A stretch of 64,000 nt of DNA, taken from Alligator mississippiensis (Eukaryota > Chordata > Crocodylia > Alligatoridae). This document shows, piece after piece, positions 22,201 to 31,779 of this stretch; the stretch's first letter is position 1; every line of letters begins with the position of its first letter. The position numbers and the translations under genes are program-made. The notes under the pieces were generated by a model. The model had not been told where the DNA came from. It was given only the letters and a program-made list of their open reading frames with translations, and made no database searches. Location of the stretch: positions 325,001-389,000 of the forward strand of contig NC_081828.1 in assembly GCF_030867095.1 (NCBI RefSeq), in the 5' to 3' direction.

Positions 22201-22990
22201 CCCAGGAGGCGGGCGGGAAGCGGCGGGGGCGGGTCCGGGCCGCGCCCCAGGTGCGCCGGCTGCCGCGGGCAAGGGCCCCGCCCGACCTGGCCGCGCTCGC
22301 TCCGCGGCCGCGCTCCGTCTTCCGCGGGCCGCGCGTGACGTCACGTCCGGGAGCCGCTCTGCCGCGCACGCGCGCTGTGGCGGGGCGGGGCGGGGGCGGG
22401 GGCAAGGCGCCCCGCCCAGACTGCGGCCGCGCGCCGAGCCGGGGGGGCGGGGCTCCCGCGGGCCGTGCTCGCGCTCAGGCGCGGCTGTGAGCCGCCCCGC
22501 CGGCCCGGGGCAGCGCTCGGGCTCGGGCTCGGGCTCGTGCCCGGTGCTGGCGGCAGGTGGGCGCCCCCCCCGCCCTGCCGAGCCGAGCCGAGCCGAGCCG
22601 GGCCGCGCCGCGCCGCGCTGGGGAGGCGCCGGCAGGGGAGCCCCGAGGCTTGGTGCCTTGGCGAGACCCGGGGTTAGCCGTGGGCTGCCTGCAGTGGCGG
22701 GCGTGTCCGGGCCGGGCCGGGGCAGCCCGCTCTGCTTGCCGGGCAGGCGGGAGCGGGCGCCGCGGGGCTGGCTGCGCTGCTGCGGGAGGCCCGAGCCGCC
22801 GGGGGTTGCTGCCCAGCGGGGTCGGGGCGGGCGGGTGCCGGTCCTGGCGCCGGGGGGCGGCGCCCAGGCAGGCCGCGCTGCAGCGGGAGGGGCACAACCC
22901 CCGGGCTGCCGGCTGTGGGTCAGAGGCAGCCGCAGAGCTCGGCCTGGACGGACGGGGCCGGGCCGGGCCGGGCCGGGCCGGGGAGCCGGC
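22200..22990. promoter_or_regulatory. CpG island, probable promoter of the TRIM56-like gene
   Basis: This is the most CpG-dense part of the window, with ggggcggggc GC boxes (about 22381-22400 and 22443-22452) and tandem gccgagccgagccg and ggccgggccgggcc arrays (22575-22600, 22958-22985). It lies 0.5-1.3 kb upstream of the minus-strand TRIM start, in the position expected for its promoter and a non-coding first exon. No plus-strand gene was found that could share it. Confidence 0.6.
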
Positions 22991-22999
22991 GCAGGCGCC

Positions 23000-24100
23000 C
23001 GTGGTACCCGAGTGCACCCTCACCAGTCCTGAGGGGTCACACCAATGGTGCAGGGTCCCCCGCTGTGGTACTAGGGCCTGCTTTGAGGAAAGGACCTGGT
23101 GACACCCAAAATGACTTGGTCCTTTCCAGAAGCTGGAGCCAGAAAGGAACAGCTCCTGGCGCGGGGAGGGTAAGAGCACCCTGGACGTAAGGAGGGGAGA
23201 AGTCCCTCGACAGCGAGGATCCGTCTGTCCCACCCTGGGGAAGGGGCATCCACGGCGTTTCGGAGCCGGAGCCGGCTCCCCAGGGAGGAAAAGCCGCGCA
23301 GAAGCTGTTGCTGATGGCTTTCCACAAAGGGGGCAGAGGGGGGCTTGACCTGCGTAGCTGATTATTAAGGGGGGGAAGCGTGACGACAGGTTTTGTTGCG
23401 ATACGTCTGTGCTACCTGCAGTCCTGTGGCCGCGACACCGTGTGACTCCGTTTATTTCTTCAGCCGGCACACGGCGAAGGACGGACGAAGCACCAGGCTG
23501 GCTCCAGACCGGGCAGACGAGATGAACCCGGTCTTGAACGGCTCTGATGTGCCGGCGTCCAGGAGGTGCCCGGAGGAGAGGCGTGACGGCGGGAGAGCAG
23601 GCTGGAGAAGGGCAGCCCGGCAGCGCCTGCCCAGAGCTGGGACTGGGACGTGCTGGCGAGCCTGGAAGAGAACAGCTGAGCACCCGGGTGCTCGGGGCTG
23701 GGGCGCAGCCTTTGCGGGGGACCGCAGCTCTGCCTGGCGGAGGAGGAGGAGACTCTGCCACACTGCCTGGAGCCACTGGTGCCCTGGTTGTCCAGGAGGA
23801 GACAACATCCCTCTCGGGAGGGAACTGGATGCAGCTCAAGCCAGGAAACATGAGAGACTGACTGCCGGTGCCGGCTCCCCTTGCCCTAGAGCGGGGACGC
23901 GGGTATCTCAGCTGCGCCCGAGCCACTCCTGGCAAGGTGTCAAGGGCTGCAAAGGTGGCGCCGCCACCTTGGTCACCATCTTGGGACTGAAGTCCTACCC
24001 CCTAACTCCTGACCTTTGGCCCGGGAAGTACTTCTTTGGGATTGGGGGTGAGGGGTTGCTATCTTAGAACCAGAAAAAGAATCATACGCTAAAAATCAAA
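23000..24100. other. Intergenic upstream of the CpG island, no gene seen
   Basis: Long frames on both strands (for example about 23393-24067 plus and up to 23935 minus) overlap each other, lack domain similarity and follow base composition. CpG density falls away to the right. Nothing else was recognised. Confidence 0.4.
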
Positions 24101-24109
24101 CCTGGACTA

Positions 24110-24390
24110 ACAGGGGTCAGCAACCCCCGGCACGCACGTGGAGCATGGCACGCAAGGCCATTTTACTCAGCACACCACCGCCAGCCCGGGCTCCAAGCAG
24201 CTGCTGCCAGCCAGGGAGCCCAGGCTGCTCCAGCCGGCAGCTGGGACGCTGCAAGTCCTGCTGCAAGCAGACAGGGCTCTGTGGGCCGGCTGCAGCTTGG
24301 AGGCTGCAAGCAGCTGCTCCGGACTTCGGCACCTTCCAAGGTAGACATTGTGGGTTTTTCGGCACTCTGGCCAAAAAACATTGCCTACCC
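24110..24390. mobile_element. Non-autonomous hAT-type element with exact 8-bp duplication
   Basis: The left end carries caggggtcagcaaccc and the right end, reversed, reads ccaggggtaggcaatg, a hAT-like terminal inverted repeat. The octamer ctggacta occurs exactly on both sides (24102-24109 and 24391-24398), the size of a hAT target duplication. The interior is GC-rich and non-coding, with ggcacgc/gcatggcacgc text common in such elements. Confidence 0.75.
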
Positions 24391-24539
24391 CTGGACTAGA
24401 ACTTTCAGAAAATATTTTTGTCCTGATTTACGTTCATTTGCGGTGTGTGTACAGGGCTCACATCATAGCTCAAAATACAGTCTTCCTCTTGGATATTGTG
24501 TGTGGAGGTTGTGGGGGGTGGTCACACAGGGTGACCACC

Positions 24540-25130
24540 TTTTCAAAAGGGGAGGGCAAGGCACATGTCTGCTGCTGGCTGCCCCCCCCGCCAAGCTGCG
24601 CACTGCGGGCTCAGGGCTCCCCACCCTGCTATCCTTCCCTGGGAGCCCCACACTACCTGCATACCCCCCGCTCGCCTGGCAGCAGCAGGGGCACAACTTC
24701 ACCCCGCTGCCAGGCAGGGCAGGGCTCCCGGGGGAAAGGCAGCAGGGCACATCCCCCCCCCCCCACTCCTCACAAATTTGGTGGGCACATACACCCCATG
24801 CTCCCCTCCCTGGGATGTGCACAGGGGCTGGGAGCTGTCCTCCCCTGCACCCCCTGGACAAGCCACCTTTGGCTCAGTTCTGCTCCCTGCCCCAACCCAG
24901 GGACCCCCACACACCAGGCTGGCTGGGCAGCACCCTCAGCCTCACTTCTTCCCTCACTGTAGGGGCCTCAATCTGTGCCCCCTCCCCACACTCCCTCTGC
25001 CCCCCATAGACCTACCTGCTGGGAGCTGCCCTCCATGCTGCCTGTGTCTTTCCCAGCCACATACATGTGTGCAGGCAGGCACGTGCACATGGAACCCCCT
25101 TTGTCCCACTCCCAGCAGCCCCTTGCAGAC
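24540..25130. other. GC-rich, C-run-rich spacer, no gene seen
   Basis: The frames here are proline-rich composition effects (for example PPPPTPHK-like). No splice-supported exon was found. It may be interior sequence of a DNA transposon whose ends could be at 24527 and 27140, which is uncertain. Confidence 0.3.
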
Positions 25131-25139
25131 TGGTATGCT

Positions 25140-25454
25140 GTTTGCATGCAAGGTGAACTTTGGGGAAGAGTCTCCATACTTGAGGATAGGCTGGTGATCC
25201 AGGCCGACCTTGATAGGCTTGCAAGGTGGGCGGATGAAAACCTGATGGCATTCAATATGGGGAAATGCAAGGTGCTGCACCTCTGGAATAAAACCCCTCA
25301 TCGCACTTATAGGCTTGGCAATGCTACACTCGCCAGCACTATGTCCGAAAGAGTCTTGGGGGTCATGATTGACCACCAGATGAATATGAGCCACCAATGC
25401 GATACTGCAACTGGCAAAGCAAACAAAACTCTGGCTTGCATCTACCAATACATA
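25140..25454 (+). mobile_element. CR1 LINE, left half of a split copy
   Basis: The plus-strand translation (ADLDRLARWADENLMAFNMGKCKVLHL ... VLGVMIDHQMNMSHQCD ... KTLACIYQY, quoted in parts) is CR1 ORF2 between the FADD box and the VILPLY block. The text breaks off at 25454, where a minus-strand CR1 begins, and resumes at about 26296. Confidence 0.8.
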
Positions 25455-26295
25455 GATTCTTAGATGATTCATAGCTATTGAGGTCCCTTCCGACCCTAAC
25501 AGATCATCGAGTCCGACCCCCTGCATCGGCAGGAAAGAGTGCTGGGTCTAGATGACCCCAGCTAGATGCTTATCTAACCTCCTCTTGAAGACCCCCAGGG
25601 TAGGGGAGAGCACCACCTCCCTTGGGAGCCCGTTCCAGACCTTGGCCACTCGAACTGTGAAGAAGTTCTTCCTAATGTCCAGTCTAAATCTGCTCTCTGC
25701 TAGCTTGTGGCCATTGTTTCTTGTAACCCCCGGGGGCGCCTGGGTGAATAAATACTCACCAATTCCCTTCTGTGCCCCTGTGATGAACTTATAGGCAGCT
25801 ACAAGGTCGCCTCTCAACCTTCTCTTGCGGAGGCTGAAAAGGTCCAGTTTCTCTAGTCTCTCCTCGTAGGGCTTGGTCTGCAGGCCCTTGACCATACGAG
25901 TGGCCCTTCTCTGGACCCTCTCCAGGTTATCCACATCTCTCTTGAAGTGCGGCGCCCAGAATTGCACGCAGTACTCCAACTGCGGTCTGACCAGCGCCCG
26001 ATAGAGGGGAAGTATCACCTCCTTGGACCTATTCGTCATGCACCTGCTGATGCACGATAAAGTGCCATTGGCTTTTCTGATGGCTTCGTCACACTGCCGG
26101 CTCATGTTCATCTTGGAGTCCACTAGGACTCCAAGATCCCTTTCCACCTCTGTGCCACCCAGCAGGTCATTCCCTAGGCAGTAGGTGTGCTGGACATTTT
26201 TCTTCCCTAGGTGCAGCACTTTGCATTTCTCCTCATTGAACTGCATCCTGTTGTTTTCTACCCACTTGTCTAACCTGTCCAGGTCTACTTGCATC
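25455..26295 (-). mobile_element. CR1 LINE inserted into another CR1
   Basis: On the minus strand the order is QVDLDRLDKWVENNRMQFNEEKCKVLHLG (in part), LGVLVDSKMNMSRQCDEAI, VILPLYRALVRPQLEYCVQFW, KFITGAQKGIGE and PREVVLSPTLGVFKRRLDKHLAG, followed by the 3' UTR (ggtctagatgacccc ... on the plus strand near 25540). The reading frame is open from about 26295 to 25548, so this copy is young. It is 5'-truncated. Confidence 0.88.
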
Positions 26296-26870
26296 TTGAG
26301 CAAGACCCAGGATGTTATCCTCCTGCTGTACTCAGCCTTGGTGAGGCTGCAGCTGGAGTATTGTGTCCAGTTCTGGGCTCCACAATTTAGGAATGACGTG
26401 GAGAAGCTTGAAAGAGTCCAGAGGAGAGCCATGTGTGTGATCAGAGAGCATGAGAACAGGCCTTATGAAGAGGGGCTGCAAGCTCTTCAGCCTGGAGAAG
26501 CGCAGGCTCAGGGGTGACTTGGTGGCAGCCTGTAAGTACATAAGGGGTGTGCATCAGGATCTGGGGGAACGACTGTTCAGAGCACCCCAGGGCATGACAA
26601 GGTCCAATGGTCACAAGCTCCTGGAAGATCATTTTAGGGTGGACATAATGAGGAAAAACTTGTTTACCATCTGAGTCCCCAGGGCCTGGAACAAACTCCC
26701 CCACAGGTGGTGCAAGCACCTACTCTGGACACTTTCAAGAAACATTTGGACATTTATCTTGCCGGGATCCTTTGACCCTAGCTGGCTTCCTGCCCCTTGG
26801 GCAGGGCCCTGGACCTGATGATCTTATGAGGTCCCTTCCAGCCCTAATGTCTATGAAATCTATGAAACCC
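26296..26870 (+). mobile_element. CR1 LINE, right half of the split copy
   Basis: It resumes with VILLLYSALVRLQLEYCVQFWAPQF (in part), LERVQRRA, LFSLEKRRLRGDLVAACKYI and the 3' UTR ending in aatctatgaaatctatgaaac-type text near 26870. Content follows on from the left half at 25140-25454 with only a few codons unaccounted for. Confidence 0.8.
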
Positions 26871-26942
26871 GGATCCCTGCACGATGCTGCAACTCTGGGA
26901 CAAATGCTGTCTCGGAGTCATGCAGCCCCAGACCGGGTCTTT

Positions 26943-27085
26943 TGTAGATTCATAGATGTTAGGGTCAGAAGGGACCTTAATAGATCGAGTCCGACCCCCT
27001 GCATAGGCAGGAAAGAGTGCTGGGTCTAGATGACCCCAGCTAGATGCATATATAACCTCCTCTTGAAGACCCCTGAGTGGGGGGT
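26943..27085 (-). repeat. CR1 3'-end fragment
   Basis: The plus strand reads agattcatagatgttagggtc followed by the same 3' UTR text as the copies at 25455, 39597 and 41813. Only the last 140 bases of the element are present. It differs slightly from the others (small deletions). Confidence 0.85.
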
Positions 27086-27142
27086 CTTGATGATCCCATC
27101 CCGGGACTGCCCCACCCAACTAGGGACAGGTGGTCACCCTAA

Positions 27143-27895
27143 GTATGAGGGGATGTGGGTGGGTGTGGGGTTTCTGGGGTGGTGTGGGTGTGTATGTGCC
27201 CCCTGGCACATGCCCCCCACCCCCGCATGGTGCATACCCCACAATGCCAGCAGCAGCAGCAGCAGCAGGTGGTGGGCCCTCGGGGTGCTCCTGGTTGGAT
27301 ACAGGCAGAGCCCCCTGGCAGCGCACAGCTCTGGTTGAGTCCCAAGAGCTGTACGTTGTGGCACGGAGCCCACACGGCCTGCTGGCACACACTTTTGAGC
27401 CAGACCAGGCCAGCTCTATGTCAGCACGCATGGCTGCCAGCACTTCAGGTGGGAGTCGCATGCCATCAGGCCGGGCCAAGCCGGCTTCATGCCTCCACAT
27501 CCAGCACTCCAGTGGGGAGCAGCACACAGAGGCATTGAGCCTGCCCAGCCAGATAGGTATGTCCTCCCACCCACAAACCCCACACCACCTGCCGCTGCAA
27601 GCAGGCGCTCCTCTCCCCACTCACCAGCCAGCCAGTTGCACACCATTGTGCTCGGTGCCTCCACCTGGGGATCGCAGATGGGGTGGTGGAAGCCCCACAG
27701 AGGTGAACATGCAGAGTCTGCCCGGTCTGATGGTGTGCCACCTCTGAAAGCCCACCTCCTGCCAGCTTTCAGAGGTGCAGCCGCAGGTCAGTAATAATTG
27801 TTTTTGGAGGGGTCCTGTGGGCTGGGTAGAATCACCTGGCAGGCCAGATCTGGCCTGTGGGCTGTATTTTGCCCGCCCCTGCTCTAGAAGCTAAG
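27143..27895. repeat. Unclassified block ending in a hAT-like terminus
   Basis: The right edge reads ggcctgtgggctgtattttgcccgcccctg (about 27851-27890, quoted in full only in parts), which reversed is caggggcgggcaaaatacag, a common hAT-type end. A (CAG)7 tract sits at 27248-27268. I could not find the matching left end, and frames inside are not gene-like. Confidence 0.4.
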
Positions 27896-27999
27896 CCTGG
27901 GCTGGCTTCAGGGGGTAGTGTCAGGGACCAGATGAGGCTGCAGCCAGCCTAATCAAGCACACCACGACAGCTGGTGGCACTGGCCTTTCAATCAAGTGA

Positions 28000-29447
28000 C
28001 AGGAGAGTGGAGTCAAGAGCAGCTGGCAGTGCTGGAAAGGGGTGGATTGTTCCTTCCTGGTCTGTGGCTATTACTCCAGCTTCCAGTGAACTGAAGATCT
28101 CTGGGACTTTGCAGTGTGCAGTGTTAATGTCAGGCCTGGCCCAGTTCTACTTTTGTCCTACCTCCTTTGTCCCTTGAATCAGTTCGGACTTCTGTATTGC
28201 CCTCTGGTGAGCTTACATACGGCATGGGAAGGGAATAGGTTGTTGCCATCAAGTGCACGCCAGTTTAAAAACACTGAATTTTTTATTATGTTGACACATT
28301 CCTCTACAGCTACAGGATTTTATGTCATTAGCAGTTCTCTTAACCTGCTGTTGGCTATGTTCTGCCCCAGAGGTGGCTGCACCTTGCTGTTGGATGAACA
28401 AACCCCACCGAGACAGGGACGAGGATAAAAATCACCCTAAGCTACCATTGCATTGATCATCCAGTCCCAGGACTCAAGCAGCCATTTAATGCAGAGCCTT
28501 GCAGCCAGGGAGAGGAAGGGCCTGCAACAAGGGCCTGTTCCGAGGCAGGAGGAACAGGTGGCACTGACCTGTGGAGCAGCTGCACAGCTGCTCTACATGC
28601 TCTGGCTGCACAGTGAGCCAGTCTGGCCTGGCACTGGGCCAGCTGGCCTGATACTTGTCATGATACCGGCTCTGGCCCATCCTCCCTGCGCTCTCCCAGG
28701 TTTCATGAGGCCTGCGCTCGGAACAGCTGGCAAGCAGCGATATATGGCCTGTCCCACGGGTCCGCAGCTTTGTTCAGCTGCCTGGAGCCTCCCTTCCCTG
28801 GATTGCAAAGACAAAGCTTCACGTGGAAGGATCCAGTCACCTCTCTGGCTCCCAAGCCCAGGAGTGTGTGATGGCCCAGAGCCCTGGCTTGGGCTGCTGG
28901 GAGTGGGGCAGGTGCTGAGCGAACCAGCGTCTCTGACTTGCTCAGAGCAGCAGCAGCAGCAGCAGCGTGGGGCTGGGTTCCCCTGGTGCCACCAGTGTTG
29001 ACGCAGAGACACACAGGACAGGATGGGGCTGTTTGCTGTCAGTGCCACACACAGGCCCCCGGTGATCTGGGCCTGCACACCCCTGGGAGAAAGTGAGGCC
29101 CGCACAGCTTCCTGGCAAGGGCAGCCTCTTCACTGTGCCCTCACCACTCCGCTCTTCCTAGGCAGACCCTTCCTTGCGTGCCTCTTGGCTCCATCTTCTT
29201 CCAGGTCTCCTGGCCCCACTTAAACAGGAGGAGCAAAGCAGGAACAAGGGCATGGGCTGGTGAGGAGGGGGTGCTGGGATGCCACAGCCTCTGGGATGAG
29301 GAGGGGGCCCGCAGGGCAGAAGTCCCAGCCTCAAAGGATGCAGGGGAGTCTGGGTGGGGAGGCAGGAGGCAAAGGCCCCAGCCTGGGAGGAGGAGTGGGA
29401 GGGCTATGGCCCGAGAGGGCAGAGGAGAAGCTGGGCAGAACCCAGCT
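28000..29447. other. Downstream of C1orf210, possible 3' UTR
   Basis: No gene or clear repeat was found. A (CAG)6 tract lies at 28948-28965. Minus-strand ATTAAA (near 28486) and AATAAA (28287-28282) are candidate poly(A) signals for the C1orf210 transcript, but neither is compelling. Confidence 0.35.
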
Positions 29448-31728
29448 TCAGAGAGGGAAGTGCGGCTCCATGTCCTCCTCTTCCTGAAGCTGCTCTCTGG
29501 GCTGGATGTAGTTATCCTCGATGAAGCCATCGTCCTCCTCTGGCTGCAGCCTTCCGATGGGCCCAGGCTGGTTCTCCTCCCAGGCTGCGCTCTCCTCGGC
29601 CGAGCCATTCACCACTGAGCTGGTATCGGGCAGCGGTCGGTGGCGGTAGCTGGCAAAGTTCTTGTGGAAGAGTTTGCACTTGGCCGCCAGTGCAATCAGG
29701 ATAGAGATGCCAATGGCGCACAGGATGAAGCCAACAAGGTATGGCCAACTGTTGCCCCCCTTCCCTACCAGCGGTGTGGTGGCTGCTGGGCAGAAGACAG
29801 ACGGAAGATGCTGTGGAGCTGCACTCTCCCCCCCTCCGCCCCCGCGCGCGCAGGTGAGTGCTTAGCTCCATGTCCCGTGAGCAGTGCAGAGCAGAGCGGT
29901 GCTGCTTCCTGTCTGCTCTGTGCAGGGCAGGGGCTGTGTGGGGACAGCACAACGGTGGGGCTCAGTGCTGGGGCCTGGGTAGTGATTGAACCCTTGAAAT
30001 CCTCTGGCCATCTGGGACCAACCCACAAGTTTGACAGCTAGACGGAGTGGGGGTGGCTGGTGCACTGGTGGGAGGGGAAGGGACTGACAGCTGACTTGGC
30101 ACTGGGGTTCCTGCAGCAGGAGATGGTAGCTCAGGAAGGAGCTGGGAGGCTGCGTCCTGGAGCTTTGGGCTCGGGTTTATTGCCCGGTGCCACGTGGGGT
30201 TAGCTGGCTCAGTCTGATGGGAGCTGGGGGTGCCTGTGGCACATGGCTTGAGGACTGTGCTGTGGAGCACTGGTGACACTACAGGCACTGCCAGCACCAG
30301 CCCCTGCTCTCAGCTGGGAGAATGCTGCTGTGGCTGGCCCAGTGCAGAACAACCCGCGCAGCCTGTCCAGGTGCCAGGCAGGGGCTGCATGGGGCATGCA
30401 GCTGCCAGGCTTGTGCCATCGCTGCAATGCCCTGGTGGCATGGCCACCAGGGCAGCACCAGACAGGGATTCAGACCTCAGTGAAGGACTGACAGGTCTGA
30501 GCTTTGGGGGCAGTGGATGCTGTGGGGGAGAGGGGAATCCCACCCCATAGCTTCACAACTCACTGTCATTCCCAGCTGCCGTGGGCAGCGGCTGTGTGCT
30601 AGTCGAGGGCTCCGCGCGGGGGAGCCGCCGCTGTCCCCTGCAGCCCAGGTCCTGGGAGGTCAGGGTCTTGATGTCCTGGCCCTGGAGTGCAGGGGGTGAG
30701 GCGCACAGGACCTGCACAGCTGGGGGAAAGAACCTGTCTCAGTGCGGGGGCCTCAGCCCTGGGTCCCCCCCCCCGGTCCCAAGTATGTGAAGAAAGGAGC
30801 AGCATGTGCGTGGTGCTCCCTGCCCTGGGCCTGTTCCCTTCTGCTCCAGCTCCCGGGGCAGGTGGTGGGATGCCCCTGCCCAAAGTCCCATCCCAAGGCA
30901 CCGAGCCCTCCCCGCTCCCTGGGAGGAAGACTTGGTGAATCCACCCACCCCAGCCCCGACCCATGACCCTTCCTCACCTTGCCTCTGCAGCAGCCACTGC
31001 TGGAGCACAGAGGCAGAGCAGTTGCAGGCCCAGGGGTTGCCCTGCAGCTGGACCCGCAGAATTCCTCCCATCCGCTGCAGGACAGGGCCAGCAGCGTAGG
31101 CCAGCTGGTTGTTGCGCAGGTCCAGGTGCGAGAGGACCCCATGAGCTGGGATCATGGACACCTCCAGGGCCCGGAGCCAGTTGCCCCACAGGAGCAGCGT
31201 GTGCAGGTTCCCTAGGCCCTGGAGGGCTGCAGGGTGAAGGTGGGCAAGGCCACAGTGGCTCAGGTCCAGCAGGCGCAGTGCCCCGAGGCCAGAGAAGGTG
31301 GCTGGGTAGAGCGTGAAGAGAGGGTTGCTAGACAGGTTGAGGGAGCGCAAAGCGGGGAAGCCATTCAGCAGGGCCCCATGTTTGGGCACCACCAGGGAGT
31401 TGCGGGAAAGGTCCAGGCCGGTGATGGTCCGGAGGAGAGCGTCAGGAGTGCGGAGCAGGCTGTTGCCGCTGCAGTCAGCCCAGCCCTGGAGAAACAGCAT
31501 CATCATGTGAGGGGTGCAGCCTCCCTCCAGCATCCCCAAGAGCCAGGCTCCCCAGGGGTACAAGCCTCGTTACCTAATTGATTCATTAATTGCTCTTTGC
31601 AGGGTTCTAGAGAAAAGCAGCACCTGTAGACACAGCGCCCAGGGGCTGCTGGCAGGTCCCAGCAAGAACTGTCCCAGTGCAGTATCTAGTGTCAGCACAA
31701 GCCACGCAAAGACCCACAGCTGCTCCAT
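29448..31728 (-). CDS. C1orf210: C1orf210/TEMP orthologue with LRR ectodomain
   Basis: Four exons join in phase: 31728-31624, 31485-30978, 30719-30564 and 29785-29448, giving 368 residues. Exon 1 encodes a signal peptide (MEQLWVFAWLVLTLDTALG). Exon 2 starts with a short cysteine cap (C33, C40) and about six leucine-rich repeats (LDLSRNSL, LNLSSNPL, LDLSHCGL, LLLWGNWL, LDLRNNQL, VQLQGNPW), then opens an LRRCT cap (C189, C191) that exon 3 completes (C210, C231). Exon 4 encodes a short stalk, one membrane span (about 271-291) and a 77-residue cytosolic tail containing FASYRHRPLPDT and DDGFIEDNYIQP. That exon matches human TEMP, a 113-residue endosomal protein that, as I recall, starts just before the membrane span and has no LRRs. 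Here the product should be a type I cell-surface or endosomal LRR receptor-like protein. Ligand and role are unknown. Exon 1 uses a weak donor (CAG|GTGCTG). Confidence 0.85.
30978..31485 (-). CDS. C1orf210: C1orf210 exon 2: leucine-rich repeats
   Basis: The exon is flanked by a tttctccag acceptor (minus strand, entering at 31485) and an AAG|GTGAGG donor. It enters in phase 0 and leaves in phase 1. Repeats have the 24-residue LxxLxLxxNxL spacing typical of extracellular LRR proteins and lead straight into NPWACNC, the opening of an LRRCT cap. Confidence 0.85.
31624..31728 (-). CDS. C1orf210: C1orf210 exon 1: signal peptide
   Basis: The ATG has G at -3 and G at +4. A hydrophobic run WVFAWLVLTLDTALG fits a cleavable signal. 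The exon ends in phase 0 with CLQ and joins GWADCSG. The donor GTGCTG is weak, and the next GT (GTAACG) would put exon 2 out of frame, so this choice rests on phase. Confidence 0.7.
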
Positions 31729-31779
31729 CTCAGAGCAGCCTGCCAGAGCTAGGCATGAACCAGAAAGGACAGGTCGCTC

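Noticed and set aside
21764-23032. 422-codon plus-strand frame across the CpG island
   Set aside because: It is proline/arginine/glycine-rich composition output from a GC minisatellite and CpG island, overlaps equally long frames on the other strand, and has no domain or splice support.
22475-23935. 486-codon minus-strand frame upstream of the TRIM gene
   Set aside because: It lies in the same CpG-rich DNA with low-complexity translation; it does not join the TRIM exon in any convincing way.
25548-26432. Open 294-codon frame as a host gene
   Set aside because: It is the reverse transcriptase tail of a CR1 LINE (VILPLYRALVRPQLEYC, VFKRRLD), joined at its start to the older CR1 it inserted into.
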